A DNA stretch of 64,000 nt from Galbula dea. Its lineage: Eukaryota; Chordata; Aves; Piciformes; Galbulidae. The stretch lies in NCBI GenBank assembly GCA_013399015.1, contig VWZX01006105.1, forward strand, positions 2,542,001 to 2,606,000. The letters run 5' to 3'. Made by a program: the position numbers and the translations under genes. Shown in pieces: positions 11,136 to 23,434 of the stretch; positions within the stretch are counted from its first letter, which is position 1; each line of letters begins with the position of its first letter. The notes beneath the pieces are model-generated. The model had not been told where the DNA came from, did no database searches, and saw only the letters and a program-made list of their open reading frames with translations.

Positions 11136-13755
11136 ACTTCTCCTGTAAGTCATATAAATAAAACTTGTAACTTCAACAAAAAGTTTCCAGGGACAGGGAC
11201 TCTGAAGACATGTATCAAACCCACTGTAAAATATATTTCTTTGCAGTAATATTATAGGGGGAAGGGAAGTACTACCGGCAAAGACTCAGTACTGGCAAAG
11301 ACTTCACAAACATTCTTCTTCCCTTATCCACAAGAAGATATTGAAGTAGTGAGTACACTGAAATAATCAAAATTTAAATTCTCTCTAGGCCTCTACACAG
11401 TGTCAGTGTAGCTGCAGCTTTTATTTCCTTCTTGGGTAGGTTATCAGGAAACTGGGCAGTCCTGGCTGGCAGTAAAGGCATAATGGGTAAATTAGCATTT
11501 TCTGAGGGAAAACTCTTCAATTGGAAATGACTTTTGACCAGCTCTTCAGTAAAAGTGCCTTAATTCCATGCCTGCTCACTGTAAAGTAAAATTGATTTTA
11601 CCTATTCAATAACCTACCTGCATTCAAGAGGCAATTAGAGTGTACCATATTCTTCATTGCTTTTCAAATTGTGAATCTTTCCATGGATCACTGAGGATAT
11701 TGGCTAAGTGAGGGACAAACTATTATGAAGTGGTTTTCAGAAAGTAAGACTCTCAGGGACTGAAACTAAAAATCCATTGTGGTACAGCAGCTGAAAAGAC
11801 AATAACCTTTTTTAATTTTCTACAGAAAAAGTGGAATTACCTTTCCATGATGTCTGACACCCTCATGTGGAACCATGTTAAGTTTTTGTCTTAGATATAC
11901 ATGCCTTGAAGTATATGACAAGTTCAGTAACATTTTCTAAATGTTGCACTGAAGAGAATAGGCAATGTGAACAATTAAGTCTACATTCAGCAGCAAATGT
12001 GCTGAGCTACTTGTACTTAACCAAATTCTTACGGCTGTTAATAAGTCTGCTTTGCTTTGTGAGTTCCAGCTCATGAATTTTGAACATGCAGAGTTCACAA
12101 TGCCAGGTAAGGTGTTCATCCTCCAGATTTAACACCAAGAAATCTTTCCAAATATTCAAAGCAGGAAACTTCAGTGAGTTTTATGGACCTTTGAACCTCC
12201 AAGTAAAGAAAAATAAATTGGTAAGTGATCCTCAGAGAATGCTCTTGTTAAAAAGAATTTTTCTGCTAGTATTTAAGTGTTAAATCAAGAACCCATCCTT
12301 CTCAGTTCCTAACCAAAGTGAGATTTTGTTGGGAAGTAAGGAGTATTTTATGAGGTTGTGTAATCTTGATCATGCAGCTCAAAATCCTTTGAAGCTTTTA
12401 TCCATGCCAAGTGCATGCCAGGATTTTGAGGGACCTTATAGACTTTTATATATTAGGAAGGCAAACCATATCTTTTCATTATGTCTTGGGGATAAGAGAA
12501 CATGTCAAAGACAGAAGTCTTCCCAGATAAATTAATCTTTAGTATGATTTCTCTGTATTATAGTTTATAAGCTACTAAACATAAATATCAGAAATAACTC
12601 AGGAGTGCCACTTGCTGCTACGTGTGAATGCAAAATGAGTTATAAAAGCTATTTTTCAGTGGTAAATGAAGCATGGAGGTGACATTCTAAATATGGTTCT
12701 TTGAGCTGTAGCCTTATCATGAAAACTATTACTAAGTTCTTATTCCCTCATCAAAGTGTTTAGAATCAAATTGAGGTACTGAAAGACTGATTGCCCAGGA
12801 GTATAGGAACTGGTAGGAAATTGAGACAAAGGACATGTCCCTTCTGTTGTCTCAAATAAGTTTATATCCATAAAGCTTTGCTATGTTGAGTTTAAGTTTT
12901 TAATGTTAAAACACCTACTGAAATCACCACCTCTTTAGAAGACAGAGAAAGTACTGAATAGTGAAAGTGATGTTCAGATATTCAAGCAGGGTACACAGCT
13001 GTTCATTAGGCAGCAAAGATTTTGTGGGTAGGAGTGTGTTTTCAAAACTTTCCCAGACCTTTTAGGACAATCCCCACCTGGGGGATCAAATCTTCCAACA
13101 TGTTTCCCAGTAACTACCCAGATTGTAATGGATATCTATGTTGAAAAGGTCCTTGCCATGGCATTTTTAACTGAATATGGTAAGACAGTAAAAAACACTG
13201 TTGATTTCAACTCCAGCTGCCCCACACTTCTATACAACAGCTGTATTAATGCAAAATCTAGCACTAGTGATTTTCTTAAGCTATCTAGAAAACATCCTCT
13301 ATCTATCTTTTCAGTATAAAAAAGAGTATGAGACATGCATTTCTTCATCTGCAGGAAAAATTTATACTACTTGTATTTTTATTTTTTGGCTGATTTTGCA
13401 GCAAGAACCACCTGAAGGAGTCTTTAGGGTGGCTAGATTCTACATCCAGCATGTTAAGTAACACATAAACTTACATATAATCCCTATCATTTTCCAGGGA
13501 GCAGCAGCTACTCTGGGGGAATCCAAGGGACTGTGAAAATTGTCATTGGGAGACCCTCTGTAAACAGTTAATCACATGCTTTGCTGTGAAAGTACTAGAG
13601 GGTGAATCAATTACCTTGTCCCAGATTGATCTATTGTCTTCTGTCAGTCCATTGTCTCATCCTTGCTTAGGCTAGCCAGAAATTCCTGGGTCAGCTAAGG
13701 AAATAATGAATTAAATGTACTCAATATTCATGCTAATACCCAGCTGCCCTTGATT
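11136..13755. other. Unique AT-rich sequence, no gene seen
   Basis: About 2.6 kb. Several frames of 60-86 codons exist but none resembles a known family or shows flanking splice signals in phase. No repeat recognised. Confidence 0.5.
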
Positions 13756-14083
13756 CCTGTATTCACAAGGATCCTCCTATGTTTCAGCTTACAGCCATTG
13801 TCCCTTGTCCAGTCACTGGGCTTCACTGAGAAGAGCCTGACCCCATCCTCCCGACACACACCCTTCACATATTTAAAAGCATAGAAGGGGTTACCCCTTA
13901 GTCTCCTCTTCTCCAAGCTAAAGAGACCCAGCTCCCTCAGCCTTTCCTCAGAAGGAAGATGTTCCAGCCCCTTCATCATCTTTGTGGCTCTGGGCTGGAC
14001 TGTTTCCAGCAGTTCCCTATCCTTCTTAAACTGAGGGGCCCAGAACTGGACATAATATTCCAGATGCGAACTCACCAGGGTGA
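13756..14083 (-). mobile_element. CR1 LINE internal fragment, RT C-terminal region
   Basis: A minus-strand CR1 piece truncated at both ends; it lacks the 3' UTR and tail. The frame is open from 14,108 to 13,728 and reads HLEYYVQFWAPQFKKDREL, RATKMMKGLEHLPSEERL, LRELGLFSLEKRRLRG and CKLKHRRILVNT, in the order of the CR1 ORF2 C-terminal region after the catalytic palm. The 3' break at about 13,756 lies where the sister copy (5655-6113) continues into 'aagaaag...ttcccagtg', so this copy was cut by a deletion or rearrangement after insertion. Wording close to 5655-6113 suggests the same subfamily. Confidence 0.93.
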
Positions 14084-14931
14084 GCTGATCATAAGGAAAC
14101 CTAATCATAAATACATTGTGAATACCATAATGACAGTGGAGAGCTCTGCATTAGATCACCTTAAGAATGTGGTGGAATTTCTTTCACCAGAAACTTTCAA
14201 AAAGGTGCTGCAGAAATAACAGCCAGGAACTGATGAGATACAACTGATAATGGTTTGGAGAAAAATTGTGATTTACTGCTTATGGGTTTTTTTCCTGCTT
14301 AATTTTCGATTATGTTACTTGTGGTAACAGATTTTTCAACAGTTCAATCTGATCCAGAATTTCCAAAGTTCTAGGTAGGAATATTAAATTTGGAAATTTA
14401 TATTTTTAATAAAATCAGTATGAATGAATAATCTATACTTATAATGTAATGCTTTCTAACATAACTTAGTAGTGTTTTTTCCGATAATATGGTTTTACTT
14501 TCCAATGCAGAATTATTCAATAACTGTGTATAAAAAATAATGAGACAATAAGAGCATATTTGGTGCAATGAAGTCATACAACAAAGGTTTATTCCCCTCT
14601 TTTAAACTAGTGTTTTATGAAGAAAGTGAAATATATGAGGTAAGATAACATGGTAAATGACTCCTGAGAGATTATTTTTTTAAACTTTAATAATAAAGTG
14701 CAAGACTGTATATTTATTTAATGCACTATTTGTTTGCATAACTGGCCTTTAAGTATATGAACTTTATGTTTTATATTTTTTAGGATCTAATATTTAAAAT
14801 CAGTTTGTGTTCTACTGTGAGCACAGGAATATTCATTTTCCTCATCACAAGAGAAAGCACAGTAATACTCCCTTCTGCAGGAAGGACAGAATGGTTTTCC
14901 ATTGCATCATATGATTTCCTAATGATTGCCA
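14084..14931. other. Unique AT-rich sequence, no gene seen
   Basis: About 850 bases with no recognised feature. Confidence 0.5.
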
Positions 14932-15508
14932 TAGAATCATAGAATGGTTTAGGTTGAAAGTGACCTTAAAGATCATTTAGTTCCAACCCACCAGCCACGG
15001 GCAGGGACATCTTCCACTAGAACTGTTTTCTCAAAGATTCATCCAAACTGATCTTGAATGCTTCCAGGGAGGACCATCTGCAATGTCTTTGGCAACCAGT
15101 TCCAGTGCCTCACCACCCACATAGTAAAGAATTTCTTCCTAATCTCTAATCTAAATTTACCCTCTTTCAATTTAGAGCCATTACCTCTTGTCCTATCACT
15201 ACATACCCTTGCAAATAGCCTCTCTCCAGTTTTCTTGTAGACTCCTTCTACGTACTAGAAGGGTACAATAAGGCCTCTGTGGTGCCCTCTCTTCTCCAGG
15301 CTGAGCAACCCCAAGTCTCTCAGACTGTTTTCATAGGAAAGGTGCTCCAGCCCCTTGATGACCTTTGTCATCACCTTCTGAATACACTCCAACAGGTCAA
15401 TGTCCTTCTTACACTGGGGGTCCCAGAGTTGAACACAGTACTTCAGGTGAGGTCTTACAAGAGTGGAGTACAGGGGGAGAGTCACCACCCTTGAGCTGTA
15501 GGTCATAC
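14932..15508 (-). mobile_element. CR1 LINE 3' end (first of tandem pair)
   Basis: A minus-strand CR1 with its tail at 14,932-14,947 (plus strand 'atagaatcatagaatgg'), a 3' UTR with 'gatcatttagttccaaccca' on the plus strand, and part of ORF2 open from 15,506 to 15,255. That part reads TLPLYSTLVRPHLKYCVQLW, KKDIDLLECIQ, VIKGLEHLSYE and LGLLSLEKR. It is 5'-truncated at about 15,508, six bases from the tail of the next CR1. The 3' UTR differs from that of the neighbour, so the two are separate subfamilies and not a duplication. The catalytic region is absent. Confidence 0.93.
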
Positions 15509-15513
15509 TTTAT

Positions 15514-16172
15514 TTCACAGAATCACAGAATAAAAGAATCATAGAGCCACAGAAAAAAAGGTAGAGGTTTAAAGGGATCTCTGGAGATCATCTTGTTCAA
15601 CTCCCCTGCCAAAGCAGGTCCACCTAGAGCAGGCTGCCCAGGATCACATCCAGACAGGTTTTGAATATCTCCAGAGAAGGATATTTCACAATCTCTCTGA
15701 CCGTCTGTTCCAGTTCTCTGGCACCCTCAAAGAAAATAAGTTTTTCCTTATGTTCAGATGGAACTTCCCTTGTTCTAGTTTATACCCATTGTCCCTTGTC
15801 CTGTCATTTGGCACCACTGAAATATGTCTGGCCCACCTTCTTAACACTCACCCTTTATGTATTGATAAATAATGTTAAGATCCTCTCTCAGTCTTCTACT
15901 CTCCAGGCTAAACAGCCTCGTGTCTCTCAGACTTTCTTCCTAAGAGAGATGCTCCAGTCCTCTCATAATTTTTGTAGCCCTCCACTGGACTCTCTCCGGT
16001 AGTTCCTTGTCACTCTTGAACAGAGAAGGCCAAAACTGGACACAGTATTCCAGATGTGGCCTCCCTAGGGCAGAGTAGAGGGGCAGGTGAACCTCCCTTG
16101 TCCTAGTGGCCACCCTCTCCTTAGTGCACCCCAGGATTCTATTGGCATTCTTGGCCACAAGGGCACAAACAC
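15514..16172 (-). mobile_element. CR1 LINE 3' end (second of tandem pair)
   Basis: A minus-strand CR1 with an extended, degenerate tail (15,514-15,560), a 3' UTR, and ORF2 remnants. The part from 16,158 to 15,940 is open and reads MAKNANRILGCTKE, REVHLPLYSALGRPHLEYCVQFW and RATKIMRGLEHLS; downstream the frame is broken. The 5' end near 16,172 is at the 'ttggccacaagggcac' segment. It lies in the same orientation and directly next to the previous copy. Confidence 0.93.
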
Positions 16173-16941
16173 TTCTGGTGTTGCATCAGCAAAACCAGCC
16201 ACTAGCCTCAAATTTTGACAGCCAGTGGAATAAAAATCACTAACTCTCTCTTCATTGAATCTTTTGATTATTTTGCCAGTATATGTACTAAAAGATAAAG
16301 AAGAAAAGAGCTCAGAGAAAATTATCTTACCTGCCGATATCAGAATGTAAAAAACTTGCCCTCTGTGATATCATTGACAAACTGATATGTAGCAACTACC
16401 ACAGGTCTGAAAACAAAATTTTTCTTCCTTGCAAAATACATCTCTCTCTATCCCCACCCCACCTGCACTCTGCTATTGAAAACAATAGTTTTGCTATCTC
16501 CACAAACGTAATAAAGCTATAAAGTTTTGATCTCATTTGCCGTTAAGAGAAGAACATAACTCCCTTGTGGGCACTGCAATTTTGGGAAGTGCTTACATTA
16601 CTTGTAATGACTTTATTATTTGATATTATTCTCCTGGTACCACTCTTTATACACAGATTGTTCAGATCAAGAGTGTACCCCAACACTGTTAGATTCCTTG
16701 ATTATCAGAAGAAACTTTTTAAAATATAAAATCAGAAATTAGATTTGATTAGAAATTAGATCTTGTTTAGATTATTATTAGATGCCCGGTCTATTTGAAT
16801 AGGTGAAGAAGAATTAGGAAATAAAGAAGAAAAAGTAATTTTCATTTAGTAGTTCACTTACTCTGATTTGCTCCTGTTTTGCCCTTTCATTCCTACTTAC
16901 TTTGAAAGTTGTTTCCTTTCAGAATATGCTGTTGCATTGGC
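16173..16941. other. Unique AT-rich sequence, no gene seen
   Basis: About 770 bases. A locally repeated 'agaaattagat' motif (16,733-16,765) is the only structure seen. Confidence 0.5.
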
Positions 16942-17060
16942 TGTAAATGGCAAGGGTTTGGTAGCAGAGGGGCTCGGGGTGGCTTCTGAGAGAAGAGGTC
17001 GGGGCTGTCTCATGTGAGACAGTCAGTTCCATCAGTGCGGTTCATCCCTGTGCAAAGTGC
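16942..17060 (+). mobile_element. ERVL-type LTR, 5' fragment (degenerate)
   Basis: Starts TGTAAATGGCAAGGGTTTGG and continues 'tagcagaggggctcggggt', 'ggcttctgagagaag', 'gacagtcagttccat'. The block order (gcaaggtttt-ggtagc, ggcttctgtgagaag, gacagagccagt-ccag) matches the start of the solo LTR at about 40,585-40,690, including 'aggttttggtagc' and 'ggcttctgtgagaaag'. It appears to be a truncated relative of that LTR. The rest of the LTR is not recognisable downstream. Confidence 0.5.
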
Positions 17061-17121
17061 AATAGTGCCAAAGTCAAGCAGACAAACAACTTCACAACTT
17101 TCCCTCCCTTCTTCCCCGGGG

Positions 17122-17177
17122 GAAGAAAAAAAGAAAAAAAAAAAAAAAGAGAGAAAAAAAGAAAAAAAGAAAAAAAA
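17122..17177. repeat. A-rich / GAAA low-complexity tract
   Basis: Runs of A broken by single G residues (GAAAAAAAG units) over about 56 bases. The Lys-rich frame across it is an artefact of the composition. Confidence 0.9.
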
Positions 17178-19922
17178 TAGAGACTGGTTTAAGTCATGGA
17201 ACTAAAAATGAGCCTTTTAACTTCCAAGCCTTCAGGAAGAAGTCACTTTTCACTGATACTTTCAGGTTCATCTCCAAGTCTGTCTTTCTGTAAACATAGA
17301 GAAGTGGACTTCTAACTGTTCAAACTGCCTCTTTCCTACATAACCACCCTTTTCTATCCCTATTCCTGACCCTTTACAACCTTTTATGCCTTTCATATTT
17401 CTAATTGTTATGACAAAGTAATCTCTACATCCCTTCAGTTTGCCATACTTTCAATATATTTTCTTGTATTTCACATACTACTCCATCTTCTGCATCCCTT
17501 CATTATCCTCAATCCATCTTTTATTTTTGTGCCATCTGTACCCTTCTATCTTCTTAAAATCTGTCTAACACAGAGTATGAAAAACATAAAGTCTCTCCTA
17601 CCTGCCTCATTGGAAAAAAACAAAACCAATAAATACAAACCTGTAAGTAAGCAGTCTTTCCCAAGAATGTCTTTCAAATTCAAATCTTGACTGAGAGCAG
17701 CTGTAATTCTATGCTATGCGTCAGTCTCAATACTCATTTCAAGAAAAGTGATACTTAGGAGCTTAATGGAAATTGAGACTTTAGGGAAAAATGAGTTTAT
17801 GAGCCTTGCAGTTTCGTAAAAGCTGTCCCATTAAAATCAACATCTCTGGGAACTCTTAAATTCTGAATTATTTCTGGTATTACTGAGTTGCTAGGTTGGG
17901 GGGGGTGGTGGTGTTTCTGTTATTGTTATTTTTTGGTTTTGTTTTACTTAGTAAAGCTTTTTCTCACACCCATGCAAACTAAAAACTACTAAAATGAAAA
18001 GTGGGATACTCAAAGTTACTGATATTCCAGAATCTTAGGCCTTAAAGAAATTCCTGCAAGCTGTGTAAAGCTAGCAACCGAATCACTCAGTGGACACACA
18101 CTAGGTTCTTAATTTGAATTCTTTCACTGACACAGGAATGAAATGTAGTCTTTGAAACCATTCATGATTCATCCAATGAAAAGAAAGAGATTAATAATGA
18201 GTGTTTCACAGGAACTTCAGCAAATGTAAGAAAAAATTTTGGGAATAATGCAGTATGGGAGTAATACAGTAAACCAGTGAAGGAAAGCAATAGAAGTATG
18301 TAAGGATTGTCTTGCTTACTAATAACTTCTGAGAATAATACAGTTATGAGAATAAGATTGAAAGTACTTCTACATATAATCACATTAGTTTTATTTCTAT
18401 TGTGTTTGAATATGAACTAGCTGAAGGACAAGTGAATGAAATGATCATAAAATTAGCTTCTCTTTTAACAGCACTTGTGTTATGCGTGTCTTTTACTGAT
18501 GTAAGCGCACTTTGCACTGATTCAAGTTATCTGATATAGCCTAATTATTCTGTATATTTCTTTTCTTCTTTTCCCTCCATCTCTAGATTCATCTTACATA
18601 TTTTAACTTTACCAGAAGAATGACAATAGGGCTTAAGTACACATTTTCTTTTGTACATTGTGATTAATTCCCTCTTTGCATTTTAGCTTCCCAGAACCTT
18701 TTACACACTGATGAGTCTGTCACTCTTGGGTTTCTTTTCAGTAGATTTTCAATCTTCAAATTTTGTACATTGAAATTGCAAGGTTTTCCATCTTCCAAAT
18801 TATCTCCTGTTATACAAAGCAGTTTGAAGTATTGCATGAATCCAGTAAATGGATTTAAGTGTCATAGAGTTTTTGTCTTTGAATCACCTATGCAACTGTC
18901 AAAAAGTTAAAAGACACAGTCATCTTAACAGTTCTAGGGTATCTTTCTGACTGAAATTACAAATTCTAAAGCAAGAATTTGCGTTAGTCATGTGGGGGTT
19001 ATATTAACTTAAGATATATTTAATGTACACAAAACAAAATGAAAACTCTTCAAGGCAAGATTCTTGTCTCCCTTTCTAGTTTTGAAGTGTTTTGTTAAGT
19101 GGAAGCCTTCAAAAAGTCCAAGAGTACATTCAGGTGCTTTGCTGTGTTGTAGATAAATGTCCACGTGTGCTTTTGTCATTGTAAGCTAGTTTCACAAAAA
19201 GATTATATTGTCTTGCCCAAGAATTGTGACCTTGTGACCTTCCTGCCTCACTTCTGTCTGCCTCTGTGCTTGTGTATACCTGTCAAAACCCTGATGGTAT
19301 TCATCCACTCAATGTAGAATATTGTGTCCTGTAACATCCTTGAGAAGTCTTTTCAAGAGATAAGAAAACAACATTTACCTGTCTCCCTTGTTATAGTGTC
19401 TAGGACATTTAGGCAACTTTGTCACTCTGCAAAAAATGAAGAAGGAAAACAACAAAAAGGGCTATGCTCTATATAGGAACATTTCGTGGGTTGTGCTGAA
19501 CCAATACTGCATGTGTTCATATGTCCAGATGGCATCTCTCTCCCTCCTACTATGACTTTTCTCCTTACAATAAAGTGTCCAGATGTCCAATCTTTTAGAA
19601 GTAATAATGTAATATTATGTATCTATAATGCAATGTAACAATTCCTATTGTATATTTTCCCTCACACTGATGTTTACTGTTTTGACAGATAGTTACACAT
19701 TTTTTAAAAGTTTAGAAACAGAAATCATTGCATAAATTATTTTTAAAAGCTATGCACGTTTTTCCTCAGCTTTTCTCAGCTTAATATAAAAAAACCTCTT
19801 CCTAAACCAGTAGCATAGATCTAGATACTAATAGTTCTCTTTGTTGTCATTCAAAGAGATAGAAGTTTGTCTTTTCTTTTTCCACTTAGAATAAGAAATA
19901 ATTTCTAAGATCTATCCTGTCC
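17178..19922. other. Unique AT-rich sequence, no gene seen
   Basis: About 2.7 kb. A G8 run with GGT units at 17,898-17,911 followed by a T/G-rich patch is the only low-complexity feature. No gene or repeat recognised. Confidence 0.5.
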
Positions 19923-20433
19923 AAAAATACTATGTGCAGCTCTGGACCCCATAATTTAAGAAGGAAGTGAAGGTCCTTCAGTGCATCCAGAGGAGGGCAC
20001 TAAAGCTGGTGAAAGAGCTGGAAGGGATGTCCTGGGGAGCAGCTAAGGACTTTGAAATTGTCTAGTTTGGAGAAGAGGCTGAGGGGTAACCTCATCTCTC
20101 TCTACAGCTTCCTCAGGAGGGGAAGTGGATAGGGAGGTGCTGGTATGATCTTACTTGTGTTAAGTGACAGGATATGTGGAAATGGTTCAAAACTGTGACA
20201 GGGGAGGTTTAGACTGGGCATTTAGAAGCATATCTTTACCAAAAGAGTGATTAAACACTGGAATAGGCTTCCCAGAGAGGTGATTGATGCCCCAAGCCTG
20301 TCAGTGTTTTAAGAGGCATTTGGACAATGCCCTTAATAACATGCTTTAACATTTGGACAGTCCTGGAGTGGTCAGGCAGTTGGACTAGATGAAGGTTGTG
20401 AGCCTCTTTTAACTTAAATATTCGATGCTATTG
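19923..20433 (+). mobile_element. CR1 LINE 3' end, older subfamily
   Basis: A plus-strand CR1 with recognisable blocks in order: 'tgtgcagctctggacccc', 'gtgcatccagaggagggca', 'ggaagggatgtcctgggga', 'tttggagaagaggctgagg', 'gtgacaggggaggtttagac', 'ggaataggcttcccagagag' and 'gtcaggcagttggactagat'. The end, around 'taaatattcgatgctattg', is a decayed (ATTCTAT)n-like tail and not ATTCTGTGAT. The wording differs from the other copies, which suggests another CR1 subfamily. No open frame survives. Confidence 0.9.
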
Positions 20434-21461
20434 CAACTGGAAGTATTCAATTTTTTTTCTTGCTTTCAATAATATATTTCTGTGTTTTCCCCATGTCAAA
20501 ATAAATGCTTTATTTTTATTTTAAAACTTTTTGAGGGGGGAGAAGTATTAATCCTTTGACACGATATGTGAGATGATCCCTTAAAGAAGTGAGAAATAAA
20601 TGGAATAAGAAATTTTGTGTTCCTATGATTTTTGCCAAACAATTGTGACTATCACTATAAATGATTTTTTTTCCCCAAAAAACACTATTTGACAGAAAGT
20701 ACTGGAGATTTCAGTTTCTTTTTTCAGATGTTTATTATATTGTCTTTAAAATAAATATATTTTTCATTTTTCATTAGATTCATTGTGACATTACTGGCAT
20801 TCTTGGGGGATTCATTGTAACTTTAAGTTACAACAACAGTGTGATTCCAGTACCATATTACTGCATCTGAAAATCTCAAAGGACATTAGCCTGTCCCACT
20901 GCATATTATTCTGAGTTAAACTCCTCAAAGGGAGAATAAAGATATTGACACATTAAAAAGATTTCTTTTGCTCCACTTCTACATGAGATGTTCATATGTG
21001 TGTGAATCTGCTAGGATAATGATAAAATATCTTACAAAAGCCACTGAAGAATTTCTAAAGCTCCAAGTAGAAAAATTTGTTGTAGTTCCAGATACCTCAC
21101 ACCACAAGTGATTGTGCTATTTAAGCAACAAGAAATGACAGATTGTGCAGCAGTGCTGATTAATGAACACCTTGGATATGTTGTGAGGCGTGAAGTGAAG
21201 TTGATGCAAACATGAAGTGTGTTTATCACAAGTTCAGAATCCTGAAGCATCTTATTGCCACTCATAATGAATAGGGTTTACATATGAAAGTATAAATTAT
21301 TTGTGCTTATTTTTAGTGCTGTCATATGTATTAAGTTTTATGGACTTTTATTTTTCCCTTTAAAAATATGAATTACACAAGTGATTTGGAAGCTGGCTTA
21401 TAGTTTGGAGAATAGTCACTTTAATTTAAGAGGCTAAAGTCTTCAAGGGCCTTTGAAAAAG
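20434..21461. other. Unique AT-rich sequence, no gene seen
   Basis: About 1 kb with no recognised feature. Confidence 0.5.
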
Positions 21462-21620
21462 TATTTTTATATATATGTATTCATATATATTTTTATATAC
21501 ACATATATTCATATATATTAATATATATGTACAATATATGAATAATATATGAGTATATGTAATAATATGAATTATATATGAATATATATATTTCTACATA
21601 TATATATTACGGTTATACAA
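21462..21620. repeat. AT-rich TATA-type low-complexity tract
   Basis: About 150 bases of interleaved TATATA, ATATTCATATA and ATATGAATAT units with almost no G or C. It is self-complementary at many offsets. Confidence 0.9.
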
Positions 21621-23107
21621 TATGGATTGTATTTACATATAATTAAAGAAAACCAAATCAACAAACAAAAAAAAAGCCCTCTTGCTCTGAGAAAAGGATA
21701 AAGTTGGCTGTATAAAGCTGGTTAGTAAAGCAGCAGCACGAACTTGCCTTTCACTTTCATCAGATCAACTCTTCTTTCTTTTTACTTGCCTATAACTTTG
21801 TGCCTTACTAGTAAGTTATATGTTATACTGATGGTCATGCTTCTGCTTAATAAAAATCATTATGTATACTTTGCCATCAGGAGGGGACCACAAATTATTT
21901 CTTTATCTGATAATTTTAATATGTTAAGATTTTAGTCACACTCTAGGGAGATCATGATACTCTTAGACATACTGGACAGTTTTTAACACTCAGCTCTAAA
22001 TAAAAGCCTCCTAGTCACATTCTTGTACTCAATTCATGTAAATATGTACTATCTTCATACTGTGAATGGCACTGCCTACCCATAAAATGTAGCTACAGTT
22101 ACAGACCATGAAAAGGGTCTTAAAATGACATCTGTCCTGTTCATGATCAGTTCTGGAAATACTGAAAAATCAGCTAAGCCTTTGTGAAGCGGTTGAGTAT
22201 TCAAAGGCCAAAGTCTCCAATCGCTCCTGACATCTTCATGCTAAAAAATTGCTTCATGACACTGGAGAGGTAATGCTCAAATGTGTAGCTGATGATACAC
22301 ACTATATGTTTTATGTGATAATAGCCATAACTCCATAGAGTCCCTTTACATTCAGTTCATAAAATTTTCTAATATTTCCCTTTTTATAACTGAGACCTTT
22401 CTACATCATACAAAATGTTATTTATTTTATTCCAGTTCCTTAGCAAGGAACTATGGGATCTGAAAAGACCCAAAAGAAGCTTATACTTCTAACTGGTAGC
22501 AGATCTGTGTCATTTATATATCCCTTTGTGTATCAGCAAGCTTATAATTCAACACAGAGCTCTCATGAGAAATAGCAGTTCATCTTGCTAAGGTCACAAA
22601 GATCACCTCTATGGCAAGACATTAATGCTGTATTTAGAGAATATATCAGGATTCTTTTATCATACTGATAGTTTTGGTTTGACCTATCTTGCCCCTTGGA
22701 TGTACAAATCTTTTTGCTACAAGTACTTCTTTCCCATCCTCATTCCACTTAATATCAGTGTTTATTTATACATTTTTTATTATCTGCCTTAAGATGAATG
22801 TTCCAAGGGAACTTAGAAATTCTCTACAAGGACTTCATCAATGAATAATTTTCTGTCAGTGTATAGCTTAGCTAATATTTTTTGTCTTGTAATCCACTTT
22901 AAAAAAATTGATTTCATTTTAAATGGAATAGGTTTCATCTGACAAAAAATATCAATTACATAAAAATCTGAAGCAAATCCACTGTTTATAATGTGACTTT
23001 GTCTAGCAGCATTCAATAGTTTCACAATTCTCTTACGATTCTAAGTATATCGAGTTGTGAGTTGTCTTCTTCTAGTGATGTCGATTCATGAGGTTCAGAA
23101 AGCATAT
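21621..23107. other. Unique AT-rich sequence, no gene seen
   Basis: About 1.5 kb. No repeat family or convincing coding frame. Confidence 0.5.
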
Positions 23108-23140
23108 GTGTGTATATATATATGTTTATATATATACATT
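23108..23140. repeat. TG/TA dinucleotide patch
   Basis: TGTGTGTATATATATATG followed by a second TATATATA run; an imperfect microsatellite. Confidence 0.8.
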
Positions 23141-23407
23141 TTCTTCAATGTGGACAATACATATTTACTCTAAAGGAGCCCATGAACTTTCAGATGAACC
23201 ATAGTCATCAGCATATTTCACAGTGCATGAGATAGGACAGAACCAAAGCTCACTAAACCATTTTATCATGAGTCTGTAAAACAGTATTTGCTCTTGTACA
23301 TTGCTGGATCCTTTGAAATTACAAAAAGTCAGCTTGCATTTAGAGTCATGATGCTTTCTGAAAGTTCAGGGGTGCCTGTAGGGTAAATATGTATTGTCTC
23401 CAATTCT

Positions 23408-23434
23408 CTCTATCTATCTATCTATCTATCTATC
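23408..23434 (+). repeat. (TCTA)n microsatellite
   Basis: Six perfect TCTA units plus a partial unit. A likely length-polymorphic locus. Confidence 0.95.

Noticed and set aside
17014..17205. Lys-rich frame resembling a basic tail
   Set aside because: Encoded by the A/GAAA tract at 17,122-17,177; compositional artefact.
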